From Streptomyces sp. NBC_00249 (lineage in GTDB: Bacteria; Actinomycetota; Actinomycetes; Streptomycetales; Streptomycetaceae): DNA of 64,000 bases. Numbering within the stretch: the first letter of the stretch is position 1; every line of letters starts with the position of its first letter. The stretch is taken from assembly GCF_026342355.1 (NCBI RefSeq), contig NZ_JAPEMV010000007.1, positions 1 to 64,000 on the forward strand, read 5' to 3'. The notes beneath the pieces were generated by a model. The model had not been told where the DNA came from and ran no database searches. It was given only the letters and a program-made list of their open reading frames with translations. The position numbers and the translations under genes are program-made. Of this stretch, positions 44,660 to 52,896 are shown one piece after another.

Positions 44660-46123
44660 ATGAACGACCAGCACGACCACGGAGCACTTGGCGACGCCGA
44701 GTACGCGGAGTTCATGGAGCTCGCCGCGGAGGAAGGCTTCGACGTCGAGGACGTCGAAGGCGCGATCGAGGAGGCGGGCCACGGCCCGCTGCCCGTGCTC
44801 GCCGTCGTCGGCCGCCCGAACGTCGGCAAGTCGACCCTGGTGAACCGCATCATCGGCCGCCGCGAGGCCGTCGTCGAGGACAAGCCCGGCGTCACCCGCG
44901 ACCGCGTCACCTACGAGGCCGAATGGGCCGGGCGCCGCTTCAAGGTCGTCGACACCGGCGGCTGGGAGCAGGACGTCCTCGGCATCGACGCCTCCGTCGC
45001 CGCCCAGGCCGAGTACGCCATCGAGGCCGCCGACGCGGTCGTCTTCGTCGTCGACGCCAAGGTCGGCGCCACCGACACCGACGAGGCCGTCGTCAGGCTG
45101 CTGCGCCGGGCCGGCAAGCCCGTCGTCCTGTGCGCCAACAAGGTCGACGGCCAGAGCGGCGAGGCCGACGCGGCCTCCCTGTGGTCGCTGGGCCTCGGCC
45201 AGCCGCACCCGGTCTCCTCGCTGCACGGCCGCGGTACGGGCGACATGCTCGACGCCGTGCTGGAGGCGCTGCCGGAGGCCCCCGAGCAGACCTTCGGGGG
45301 CGCCGCCCCCGGCGGCCCGCGCCGGATCGCGCTGATCGGCCGCCCGAACGTCGGCAAGTCCTCGCTCCTGAACAAGGTGGCGCGGGAGGACCGCGTCGTC
45401 GTCAACGAGCTGGCCGGCACCACCCGTGACCCGGTCGACGAGCTGATCGAGCTCGGCGGCATCACCTGGAAGTTCGTCGACACCGCGGGCATCCGCAAGA
45501 AGGTGCACCTCCAGCAGGGCGCCGACTACTACGCCTCCCTGCGCACGGCCGCCGCCGTCGAGAAGGCGGAGGTCGCGGTCATCCTGATCGACACGACCGA
45601 GAACATCTCCGTCCAGGACCAGCGCATCATCACGATGGCCGTCGAGGCCGGCCGTGCCATCGTCGTCGCCTACAACAAGTGGGACGAGCTCGACGAGGAG
45701 CGCCGCTACTACCTCGAACGCGAGATCGAGACCGAGATGCAGCAGGTCGCCTGGGCCCCCCGGGTGAACGTCTCGGCGCTCACCGGCCGCCACATGGAGA
45801 AGCTGGTCCCGGCGATCGAGACCGCGCTCGCGGGCTGGGAGACGCGCGTCCCCACCGGCCGGCTGAACGCCTTCCTCGGCGAGGTCGTCGCGGCGCACCC
45901 GCACCCGATCCGCGGCGGCAAGCAGCCCCGCATCCTGTTCGGTACCCAGGCGGGCAGCAAGCCGCCGCGGTTCGTCCTCTTCGCGTCCGGCTTCCTGGAG
46001 GCCGGCTACCGGCGCTTCATCGAGCGCCGTCTGCGCGAGGAGTTCGGCTTCGAGGGCACCCCGATCCACATCTCGGTCCGGGTGCGCGAGAAGCGCGGCG
46101 CGCAGTACAAGAAGAAGAAGTAG
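44660..46123 (+). CDS. der: Ribosome biogenesis GTPase Der (EngA)
   Basis: A 487-residue protein with tandem G domains. Domain 1 has GRPNVGKSTLVNR and DTGGW; domain 2 has GRPNVGKSSLLNK, DTAGI and NKWD. The C-terminal KH-like domain (VSALTGRHMEKLVPAIETAL, GTQAGSKPPRFVLFASG) ends in a Lys tail. An acidic N-terminal leader of about 45 residues is typical of actinobacterial Der. The ATG at 44660 follows GAGGA. It acts in 50S subunit assembly. Confidence 0.96.
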   Translation: MNDQHDHGALGDAEYAEFMELAAEEGFDVEDVEGAIEEAGHGPLPVLAVVGRPNVGKSTLVNRIIGRREAVVEDKPGVTRDRVTYEAEWAGRRFKVVDTGGWEQDVLGIDASVAAQAEYAIEAADAVVFVVDAKVGATDTDEAVVRLLRRAGKPVVLCANKVDGQSGEADAASLWSLGLGQPHPVSSLHGRGTGDMLDAVLEALPEAPEQTFGGAAPGGPRRIALIGRPNVGKSSLLNKVAREDRVVVNELAGTTRDPVDELIELGGITWKFVDTAGIRKKVHLQQGADYYASLRTAAAVEKAEVAVILIDTTENISVQDQRIITMAVEAGRAIVVAYNKWDELDEERRYYLEREIETEMQQVAWAPRVNVSALTGRHMEKLVPAIETALAGWETRVPTGRLNAFLGEVVAAHPHPIRGGKQPRILFGTQAGSKPPRFVLFASGFLEAGYRRFIERRLREEFGFEGTPIHISVRVREKRGAQYKKKK

Positions 46124-46139
46124 CGGCGGGCCGCCGGGG

Positions 46140-46592
46140 TCAGTAGCCCCGGCGCGGAGCGGGCGGCAGGGCCGCCGGGATGTGCTGCATCCCGGTCTGG
46201 TGCTGCCGCCCGCCGCCGTATCCGGGGGCGCCGGCGTACGCGTACGAGGGCTGCTGGACGGGGACCGGGAGCGGCGCGGGGCTGTAGGCGGGCGCCGGCT
46301 GCCAGGAGTCGCCCTGCTGCCACGCGGAACCGGTCCAGCCGCTGCCGTACGAGCTGAGGTAGGACCCGGAGCCGCTGTACGAGCTGCCGTACGAGAAGGC
46401 CGTGAAGCCGAGGTCCTCCTCGCCCGTACGATCGCCCGGCAGGGCCCGGAAGGCGCGCAGGTACTCGGAGTACAGCGTGTCGTAGATCGGGGTGTGCGAA
46501 GCGGCCGGAGCGATGTCCCGGTCCCGTGCGGGGCGCATCGGGGGGACGCTGCTCGGATAGGACGGGGCGCGGGAGGGGTCGTATGAATGCAC
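46140..46592 (-). CDS. Conserved Tyr/Ser/Pro-rich small protein
   Basis: A 150-residue protein. The only ordered-looking stretch is HTPIYDTLYSEYLRAFRALP with GEEDLGFTAF (residues about 33-68). The remainder is Ser/Tyr/Gly- then Pro/Ala/Tyr-rich and probably disordered. No signal peptide or membrane helix. I do not recognise a function; the TPIYD motif recurs in streptomycete-specific small proteins. Convergent with der (16 nt between stops). A second ATG 18 codons in is a possible start. Confidence 0.7.
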   Translation of the reverse strand: MHSYDPSRAPSYPSSVPPMRPARDRDIAPAASHTPIYDTLYSEYLRAFRALPGDRTGEEDLGFTAFSYGSSYSGSGSYLSSYGSGWTGSAWQQGDSWQPAPAYSPAPLPVPVQQPSYAYAGAPGYGGGRQHQTGMQHIPAALPPAPRRGY

Positions 46593-46652
46593 GTATCAGC
46601 CAACGAACCCAACGCCTTGCGGATGCGGGGTGACGGGGCGGAAAACGCAGAT

Positions 46653-46690
46653 CGCCGGGGGTGCGCGGGACGGACCGCGCACCCCCGGCG
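46653..46690 (-). terminator. Hairpin terminator between two minus-strand genes
   Basis: A perfect 16-bp stem (46653-46668 with 46675-46690), 6-nt loop. It lies downstream of the 46767-47576 gene. Confidence 0.75.
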
Positions 46691-46766
46691 CATGCCGCCG
46701 ACCCCCTCGTGAGGGGCGGACGGCAGTCTCCGGTGGGAGGAGAGGAAGGGACCGGGCGGGCGGCGC

Positions 46767-47576
46767 TCAGGCGCCCGGGGTACCGGCCAGGGGCATCGAG
46801 GCGGCGACGAGCTTGCCGTTGACGGCCGCCTTGTCGAGGGCGTCGCGCAGCAGGTCCTCGCGGGGCTGCTGGCCGATGGAGCCGACCGGCGCGGCGTAGA
46901 TCAGCACGCGCTGCGTCTTGTTGACGGCGGCGCGCCAGCCGTCGGTGACGCTCAGCGCCTGGTGCGCCTGCCACCAGGCCACCTGCGGGCCGCCCTCGGT
47001 GCCGGGCTGGAGCACCGCGTGCAGCTGGCCGCCCGCGAGCAGGACCGACCACCCGGAGAGGCCGCCGGGCAGCTCCTTGGTGTCGGTGCACGGCTTGAAG
47101 CCCTGCTCGATGAGGAGGGGCAGGAAGTCGTCGCCGGGGCCGGTGGTGCCGGGGCGGGCGATCGGCGCGGTGGGCTCGACGACCAGCGCGGGGTGCAGGT
47201 CGCCGTCGATCAGGACCAGGCCGCTGGTGATGCCCAGGACGGCCTGGCCGCCGGGGACCGACTGCGGGACCTCGCCGGGGGAGGGGACGGGGGCGGGGCT
47301 GTCCCCGGTGATGCTGCGGACCGCGCCCTGGAGCTGCTCCTCGGAGACGTTGACGACCTGTGAGGGGATGCAGCCGGCGTGGGCGAAGGCGAGGACCGCG
47401 GTCTCCTCGCCGACGAACAGCACCGTGCTCGTGGGGTCGGTCTCGGGGTCGCCGGGGGTGCGGCAGGAGGTGCAGTCGTAACTGCGCGGGGCGTCGTCGC
47501 CGGTGAGCAGCCTGTCGGCTTCTTCGTCACCGATCTCGGCACGTACCTCAAGACTGACGTCGAGCATGCGCGGCAC
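46767..47576 (-). CDS. Conserved hypothetical protein with CxxC pair
   Basis: A 269-residue soluble protein, no signal peptide. An N-terminal part with YDCTSCRTPGDP (possible metal site) is followed by a beta-rich region (TVLFVGEETAVLAFAHAGC, GLVLIDGDLHPALVVEP). The C-terminal part holds WWQAHQALSVTDGWRAAVN. Function not recognised. The start is chosen as GTG at 47576 because GAGGAG lies 7 nt upstream; an ATG three codons later is also plausible. Single gene with its own terminator. Confidence 0.72.
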   Translation of the reverse strand: MPRMLDVSLEVRAEIGDEEADRLLTGDDAPRSYDCTSCRTPGDPETDPTSTVLFVGEETAVLAFAHAGCIPSQVVNVSEEQLQGAVRSITGDSPAPVPSPGEVPQSVPGGQAVLGITSGLVLIDGDLHPALVVEPTAPIARPGTTGPGDDFLPLLIEQGFKPCTDTKELPGGLSGWSVLLAGGQLHAVLQPGTEGGPQVAWWQAHQALSVTDGWRAAVNKTQRVLIYAAPVGSIGQQPREDLLRDALDKAAVNGKLVAASMPLAGTPGA

Positions 47577-47856
47577 GGGGTGGCTCCTCATTCGTGCGGA
47601 GGCCGGGGGGTTCCCGGCTCGCCGGGCTCAACGGCGGAGCGGCGGCCGGGGTCACGCCGTTTGAGGGAACGGAATCGAACCGGCCACCCGGAAGAGTGAA
47701 CGGCCCGACCGGAGCTTCGTTTTGGTGCCAACTGTTGGCTGGTTGTGCGCAGTTGGTGGTCGGTGCTGGCCGTTTCGGGGAGGGGGGTGGCGCGGCCGTC
47801 CGGGTGGGGCGGGGGAGGGCGCCGCGTGGCGGGCCGGGCGGGCGGTGGCGGCTGCG

Positions 47857-47862
47857 TAGCGT
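47857..47862 (+). promoter_or_regulatory. Predicted -10 of a leaderless rpf-type transcript
   Basis: TAGCGT ends 6 nt before the ATG. The preceding ~280 nt gap shows no recognisable ydaO (c-di-AMP) riboswitch, which controls several other Streptomyces rpf genes. Confidence 0.45.
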
Positions 47863-47868
47863 GACCCG

Positions 47869-48645
47869 ATGCCCGAACCCCGTCTCCTGCGCCGGGACCG
47901 GTGGGCCGCCGCCGTGGCCGCCGGTGCGCTGGCATTCGTCCTCCCGTGGGGCGCCGACGCGACGGCCGCGGCCGCCGCGCCGCCCCCGCCGGCCCCCGGA
48001 CCGGCCGGGGCGGCACACCCCGGCTCGGCCGGAACCCTCGGAGACGGGCCGGGGGACTGCGGGCCGGGCGGGGAATGGCCGTGGGACTGCGTGGCCGACT
48101 GCGAGAGCGGCGGCCGGTGGGCGGTCAACACCGGCAACGGCTTCTACGGGGGCCTGCAGTTCTGGCAGCCGACCTGGGAGGAACACGGGGGCCTCGCGTA
48201 CGCGGCGCGGGCCGACCTCGCCACCCGGGACCAGCAGATCAGGGTCGCGGAGGGGCTGCTCGGCACGCAGGGGTGGGAGGCGTGGCCGGTGTGCGCGAAG
48301 CGGTACGGGCTGGCGGGGCGGGCGCACGTGGTGCGGGCCGGGGACACGCTGGACGGGATCGCGAGGCGGCACCGGGTGGAGGGCGGCTGGCGCGCGCTGT
48401 ACGAAGCGAACCGGACCCTGATCGGTCCCCGCCCCGACAGCCTCCCCCTGGGCCTCCTCCTCACCCTCCCGCCGAAGCCGCCGCCCGCCCCTGCACCCAC
48501 GCCTCCGCCGCCGTCGCCCCCTGCGGCCCAGCCGCCCTCCGCCCCCGCGGCCCGTCCCCCGTCGGCCTCGGCCCCTGCCCCTGCCCCTGCGGCGCCGACT
48601 CCCGGGAGCCCGGCCTCTACGGCCCCGCCCACACCGCCGCGCTGA
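47869..48645 (+). CDS. Secreted resuscitation-promoting-factor-like transglycosylase with LysM
   Basis: A 258-residue exported cell-wall hydrolase. The signal peptide is about residues 1-36 (WAAAVAAGALAFVLPWGADA). The Rpf domain is WDCVADCESGGRWAVNTGNG and FYGGLQFWQPTWEEHGG; the Glu of CESGG is the catalytic residue and the Cys pair is conserved. The LysM domain is HVVRAGDTLDGIARRHRV. A Pro/Ala-rich tail of about 60 residues follows. It cleaves peptidoglycan, aiding spore germination or growth restart in known members. Confidence 0.9.
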   Translation: MPEPRLLRRDRWAAAVAAGALAFVLPWGADATAAAAAPPPPAPGPAGAAHPGSAGTLGDGPGDCGPGGEWPWDCVADCESGGRWAVNTGNGFYGGLQFWQPTWEEHGGLAYAARADLATRDQQIRVAEGLLGTQGWEAWPVCAKRYGLAGRAHVVRAGDTLDGIARRHRVEGGWRALYEANRTLIGPRPDSLPLGLLLTLPPKPPPAPAPTPPPPSPPAAQPPSAPAARPPSASAPAPAPAAPTPGSPASTAPPTPPR

Positions 48646-48665
48646 CCCGCGCCCCGGGGCTGCCG

Positions 48666-48778
48666 CTGCGCGGAGCCGTCCCCTACCCGCCCTTCCACCG
48701 TTCCCCGGGCCCTGCCCGGACCCGCGCCTCAAACGCCGGCGGGGCTGGATCTATCCAGCCTCGCCGGCGTTTGAGGCG
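48666..48778. repeat. Intergenic palindromic repeat element, copy D
   Basis: CCCTACCCGCCCTTCCACCG near 48681-48700 (complement of the copy A tail) leads into a full palindrome at 48725-48778 (26-nt arms, one mismatch, 2-nt centre). The orientation is opposite to copies A and B. It lies between the rpf-like gene and the WYL regulator and may terminate the former. Confidence 0.85.
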
Positions 48779-48863
48779 CAGGGGTTCGGGGGCCGGGCCC
48801 CGTCGGCGGCTGCGGCGTGGGGGGTGGTCCATGAGCCGGCCAGGCTACCGGCAGACTGCGGGG

Positions 48864-49820
48864 ATGCTCGATACCTCCGCACGACTGCTGCGCCTGCTGT
48901 CCCTGTTGCAGGCCCACCGCGAATGGACCGGCGCCGACCTCGCCGACCGGCTCGGAGTCACCGCGCGTACCGTGCGGCGGGACGTGGACCGGCTGCGGGA
49001 GCTCGGGTACCCCGTGAACGCCAGTCCCGGGACCGGCGGCGGGTACCAGCTGGGGGCCGGGGCCGAGCTGCCGCCGCTGCTGCTCGACGACGACGAGGCC
49101 GTCGCCGTGGCGGTGGGGCTGCGTACGGCCGCGGGCAACGGCGTCGAGGGGATCGGGGAGGCGTCCGTACGGGCGTTGGCCAAGCTGGAGCAGGTCCTGC
49201 CCTCGCGGCTGCGCGGCCGCGTCGCCGCGCTCAACGAGTTCACCGTGCCCATGCTGCGCGGCCCGCGCGACACCGTCGACCCGTCCGTGCTGACGGAGCT
49301 CGCCGCCGTGTGCCGGGACCGCGAGCGGCTGCGCTTCGGCTACCGCGACCACGGCGGTTCCGTCAGCCGCCGCACCGTCGAGCCGCACCGGCTGGTGTGC
49401 ACCGAGCGGCGCTGGTACCTCGTCGCCTGGGACCTCGACCGCGAGGACTGGCGGACCTTCCGGGCCGACCGGATCGAGCCCCGCCCGCCGCACGGCCCGC
49501 GCTTCACGCCGCGCCCGGCGCCCGCCGAGGACCTGGCCGCGTACGTCTCCCAGGGCGTGTCGCAGCACGTGTACGCGGCCCGGGCGCTGGTGCGGCTGCG
49601 GATGTCCGCCGAGGACGCGGCGCGGGTCGTGGGCCCCTCCGACGGGGTGCTGGAGCCGGTCGACGCGCACAGCTGCCTGCTGCGCACCGGGGCGGTCAGC
49701 CTCAAGGTCCTGGTGATTCACATCATGCTGCTCGGCTGTGAGTTCGAGGTCGTGGAGCCGCCCGAGCTGACCGACCGGATCCGCGCCGCGCGGGACCTTC
49801 TCGGCCGCGCCCTGGAGTAG
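48864..49820 (+). CDS. HTH/WYL-domain transcriptional regulator
   Basis: A 318-residue YafY-type regulator. The N-terminal winged helix is SARLLRLLSLLQAHREWTGA with RLGVTARTVRRDVDRLRELG (residues about 4-60). The WYL domain is RLRFGYRDHGG, VEPHRLVCTERRWYLVAWDL and WRTFRADRIE (about 150-215). A C-terminal WCX-like extension follows. WYL domains sense ligands or nucleic acids. ATG at 48864 is preferred (CAGACT 6 nt upstream could give a leaderless message); another ATG lies 33 nt upstream. Target unknown. Confidence 0.86.
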   Translation: MLDTSARLLRLLSLLQAHREWTGADLADRLGVTARTVRRDVDRLRELGYPVNASPGTGGGYQLGAGAELPPLLLDDDEAVAVAVGLRTAAGNGVEGIGEASVRALAKLEQVLPSRLRGRVAALNEFTVPMLRGPRDTVDPSVLTELAAVCRDRERLRFGYRDHGGSVSRRTVEPHRLVCTERRWYLVAWDLDREDWRTFRADRIEPRPPHGPRFTPRPAPAEDLAAYVSQGVSQHVYAARALVRLRMSAEDAARVVGPSDGVLEPVDAHSCLLRTGAVSLKVLVIHIMLLGCEFEVVEPPELTDRIRAARDLLGRALE

Positions 49821-50030
49821 CCGGCAGCAGTCGGTTCCGGCAATCCGGAGGGGAATTCGGCGGCTCTCCACGGGAATTCGAAAGGGATCCGAGCCGGGCG
49901 TGTCGCAGGGGAGGAAACGGTTCTGGAAACAATGCCGGGCCGAAGTGCCGGGGGATGCCCCGCTGTCGACAACCCGTGACACAAGCGTGACCCGGTACGG
50001 AGGAACCTCCCGGCGCTTCGCTGACGGTCC

Positions 50031-50063
50031 GGACATATCAACGGCGAAGACGGACATATCAAC
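50031..50063 (+). repeat. Direct repeat GGACATATCAAC x2
   Basis: Two identical 12-mers start at 50031 and 50052, both followed by GGCGAAG-like sequence, just before the terminator at 50066. The 49821-50149 gap otherwise holds no supported gene. Confidence 0.75.
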
Positions 50064-50065
50064 AA

Positions 50066-50108
50066 CGGCGAAGGCGGGCCGGTTCGGTGAACCGGCCCGC
50101 CTTCGCCG
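50066..50108. terminator. Strong hairpin between convergent WYL and PAP2 genes
   Basis: A perfect 20-bp stem (50066-50085 with 50089-50108), 3-nt loop. It sits between converging genes, so it is probably bidirectional. Confidence 0.85.
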
Positions 50109-50149
50109 CGCGGGGTGGGGATGTGCGTACCGACCCCGTCGCTCCGGGC

Positions 50150-51211
50150 TCAGCCGCCGGTCGCCGGGCGGGCCGAGGCCCCCCGCGCGGCGGCCCGCTC
50201 GGTGTGCGCCGGGCGGCGGCTCCCGGCCGGGGTGACCGGGGTGCGCTCGGAGCGGATGATGTGCGGCCGGGGCGCCGGGTGCCCGGCGGGCCGCGGCGCG
50301 GGGGAGTGCCCGGCGGGGACGTGCGGGGCGGCCGGGGCGGGCGCCGGGGCCCCCGCCTCGGTGGTGGCGGCGCGCCCGGGCTGCCACTTGCCGCCCGCGG
50401 ACAGCAGCGGGGTGAGCGCGGCGGCGACCGGCTCGGAGACGCGGCCCTCCTCCAGGCGGCGGCGCCACAGCTCGCGCAGCTGGAAGACGTACGCCTCGGC
50501 GCGGGCGATGGCCGGCTCGAACCAGGGCAGCGCCAGCATGATCAGCAGGCCTGCGGTCCAGCCGAGCAGGACGTCGGAGACCCAGTGGGTGCCGAGGTAG
50601 ACGGTGGTGGCGCCGACGCTCAGCGAGACCACCGCGGACAGTACGGACAGCACCCGGCGGGTGACGGTGGTGGAGGCCAGGTAGGCCAGGATCCCCCAGG
50701 TCACGACGGCGTTGGCGGTGTGGCCCGAAGGGAATATATCGCCGCCCGCGAAGAGCTCGGCGGAGCCGATCTCGGTGGCGTAGTGCGGACCGAGCCGGCC
50801 GAGGCCGAGCTTGACGGAGCCGACGGTGATGTTGAGCAGCAGCAGGGCCACGCCGAGGGTGATCAGCGGGCGCAGGGTGTGCTGGCGCCAGGATCGCCAG
50901 CCGAGCCAGGCCGCGACCATCACCGCGGTGGGTCCGCGCTGGCCGAGTACGACCAGGTAGTCGAGGAAGGCGTGCAGCTGTGGCCACTGCTCGTAGGGCC
51001 GGAAGAACATGATCTGCCAGTCCAGCCGGACGAGCCAGGACGTCGTCAGGACGGCGACGACGATCGCGAGGTAGAACGCGAGGGTCGAGGCGAGGAGCAC
51101 GACGCGGTGCCGGCTCATCTGCGGCGTTTGCAGATGAGCCGGACGCTCTGGTTCCCGGTCCAGCCGGGCGAACACCGGCTCCAGACGGGTCAGCATTTGG
51201 TCAGTACGCAC
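50150..51211 (-). CDS. PAP2-superfamily membrane phosphatase
   Basis: A 353-residue membrane protein with about six helices. The phosphatase motifs are KLGLGRLGP (KX6RP-like, last residues diverged), FPSGHTANAV and VYLGTHWVSDVLLG (His-Asp pair). The cytoplasmic tail of about 120 residues is Pro/Ala/Arg-rich. It probably dephosphorylates a lipid phosphate or diphosphate such as undecaprenyl-PP. The GTG at 51211 lacks a ribosome site but has TAACGT 7 nt upstream. Confidence 0.88.
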   Translation of the reverse strand: MRTDQMLTRLEPVFARLDREPERPAHLQTPQMSRHRVVLLASTLAFYLAIVVAVLTTSWLVRLDWQIMFFRPYEQWPQLHAFLDYLVVLGQRGPTAVMVAAWLGWRSWRQHTLRPLITLGVALLLLNITVGSVKLGLGRLGPHYATEIGSAELFAGGDIFPSGHTANAVVTWGILAYLASTTVTRRVLSVLSAVVSLSVGATTVYLGTHWVSDVLLGWTAGLLIMLALPWFEPAIARAEAYVFQLRELWRRRLEEGRVSEPVAAALTPLLSAGGKWQPGRAATTEAGAPAPAPAAPHVPAGHSPAPRPAGHPAPRPHIIRSERTPVTPAGSRRPAHTERAAARGASARPATGG

Positions 51212-51218
51212 TCAATCG

Positions 51219-51224
51219 ACGTTA
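51219..51224 (-). promoter_or_regulatory. Predicted -10 of a leaderless PAP2 transcript
   Basis: TAACGT on the minus strand, 7 nt from the GTG. The rest of the 240-nt gap to 51451 holds no supported gene. Confidence 0.45.
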
Positions 51225-51451
51225 CCGCGCGTCGAAGCGCGGCCCGGTCGAATCGCGGGCTTTGTGATGACCATGTGATGTGGAGTGCGTCTCACGGGGA
51301 CTTTAATTCCCGTGATTTCGCCCCTTGTTGGAACTTCTCGGATTCAACTCCGGGAGCACTGGCCAGGCAATTATCCGCACACTTACCCGGTTCTTATTGT
51401 CGCCGCTCAATTCCTTTGCTCAATCATGGATTGGAATGATCCATTCCGTGA

Positions 51452-52609
51452 TCACGGGGGACCGGAGCCGTTCAGCCAGAACGCCCCGTACACCGCCGAG
51501 GCCAGCGCCACCGCCCCCACCAGCACCGCGGCCCGCCCCGGCCGCCACCGCGCCAGACCCACCGCCGGAGGCAGCAGCAGCGGGAAGGCCGGCAGCAGCA
51601 GCCGGGGCTTGGAGCCGAAATACCCCGAGGCGCACAGCGCCAGCGCCACCACGATCCCGCAGTACACGAGCAGCGCGGCCGGCTGCCGCTGCCGCACGCA
51701 CAGCCGGTACAGCCACAGCACCCCCGCCACCCCGGCGATCAGGGCGATCCCGGCGAGGAAGGCCGAGGACGCCAGCCGCGCCCCCACGAACCGGGCGAAG
51801 GCCCAGCCGCCGTCGAAGCCGTTGCCCCAGCCCGCCTGCACGTCCAGGTACCCCAGCAGCCCGCCGCCCGTGCGCTGCCCCACCCACAGCACGTACGCCG
51901 CCGCGCCCATCGGGGCCAGCAGCGCACCGGCCGCCGCCCGCCAGGACCGCTCCCCGCGCCGCCAGGCCAGCGCGGCCGCCACCCACACCGCCGCGACGAC
52001 GGCGGCCCCGACCGGGCGGGTCAGCCCCGCCCCGGCCGCGAGCAGCCCCGCCGCGATCCAGCGCCCGCGCAGCGCGCAGTACACCGCCCAGGCGGCCAGC
52101 GCGGTGAACAGCGACTCGCTGTACGCCATCGACTGCACGACCCCCACCGGCAGCGCCGCCCACAGCGCCGCCGCCAGCACCCCGGCCCGCCGCCCGTGCA
52201 GCAGGTCGGCCACCGCGAAGATCCCCCAGGCGGCGGCGAGCCCCGCCACCACCGAGACCACCAGCCCCGCCGAGCCGTACGAGAGGCCCGTGGGCGCCGC
52301 CACCAGCCGCTCCAGCCAGGGCAGCAGCGGGAAGAAGGCCAGGTTGGAGTGGACGGCCCCGCTCGGCAGGACCACCTCGTAGCCGTACCCCCCGGCGGCG
52401 ATCCGGGCGTACCAGAGCGAGTCCCAGCGGGCCGACAGAAGGGTGTGCGGGCTGCTGCCGGCCGCCGCGCACCACAGCGCGAGCACGGCCAGGCCGAGCA
52501 GCCGGACCGCCGCGAAGGCGGCGAGCGCGGGCGCGGCCCGGCGCAGGCCCCGGAGCAGGCGCCGGCCAAGATCGTTCACGGATGCGTCGTCGACGGGCAC
52601 AGTTGTCAC
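51452..52609 (-). CDS. Polytopic mannosyltransferase (PIG-V-like, GT-C fold)
   Basis: A 385-residue integral membrane protein with about nine helices. SARWDSLWYARIAAGGYGYE in the first extracytoplasmic loop carries the acidic residue and W..WY..IA..GY pattern of the PIG-V / DUF2029-type mannosyltransferases using polyprenyl-phosphate donors. Further marks are SNLAFFPLLPWLER, MAYSESLF and the FGSKPRLLLPAFPLLLP end. The start GTG at 52609 has GATACT 7 nt upstream; GTG at 52615 is an alternative. Acceptor unknown. Confidence 0.85.
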   Translation of the reverse strand: MTTVPVDDASVNDLGRRLLRGLRRAAPALAAFAAVRLLGLAVLALWCAAAGSSPHTLLSARWDSLWYARIAAGGYGYEVVLPSGAVHSNLAFFPLLPWLERLVAAPTGLSYGSAGLVVSVVAGLAAAWGIFAVADLLHGRRAGVLAAALWAALPVGVVQSMAYSESLFTALAAWAVYCALRGRWIAAGLLAAGAGLTRPVGAAVVAAVWVAAALAWRRGERSWRAAAGALLAPMGAAAYVLWVGQRTGGGLLGYLDVQAGWGNGFDGGWAFARFVGARLASSAFLAGIALIAGVAGVLWLYRLCVRQRQPAALLVYCGIVVALALCASGYFGSKPRLLLPAFPLLLPPAVGLARWRPGRAAVLVGAVALASAVYGAFWLNGSGPP

Positions 52610-52616
52610 GGGCACG

Positions 52617-52622
52617 AGTATC
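52617..52622 (-). promoter_or_regulatory. Predicted -10 of a leaderless mannosyltransferase transcript
   Basis: GATACT on the minus strand, 7 nt from the chosen GTG. Confidence 0.35.
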
Positions 52623-52896
52623 GACTCCGCGCCCACCCGGACGAGAACCAGAACCACGGGCCGTGAGCACGCGTGTACGCGGGGGGAGCACACAAGCGGA
52701 ACGAGTGGCACACACCACACGGAGGCCGCCGCCGGGATGAGAGCTTGACCACGTGTCGGACACACGAACTCGCGTACGCTGACCCTTCACTCGCGTGTCG
52801 ATGCCGGACCCCGTAGGACGCCGCACAGCGCACCACCTCGCGGCGCCGTACGACGCTGGTCCGCCGAGTGCGAGGGATCACCTGGGAGGTACATGC

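Noticed and set aside
52743..52765. GTGTCGGACAC palindrome upstream of the MFS gene as a TetR operator
   Set aside because: Only 5-bp arms, no TetR gene adjacent, and no well-spaced promoter hexamers; too weak to call.
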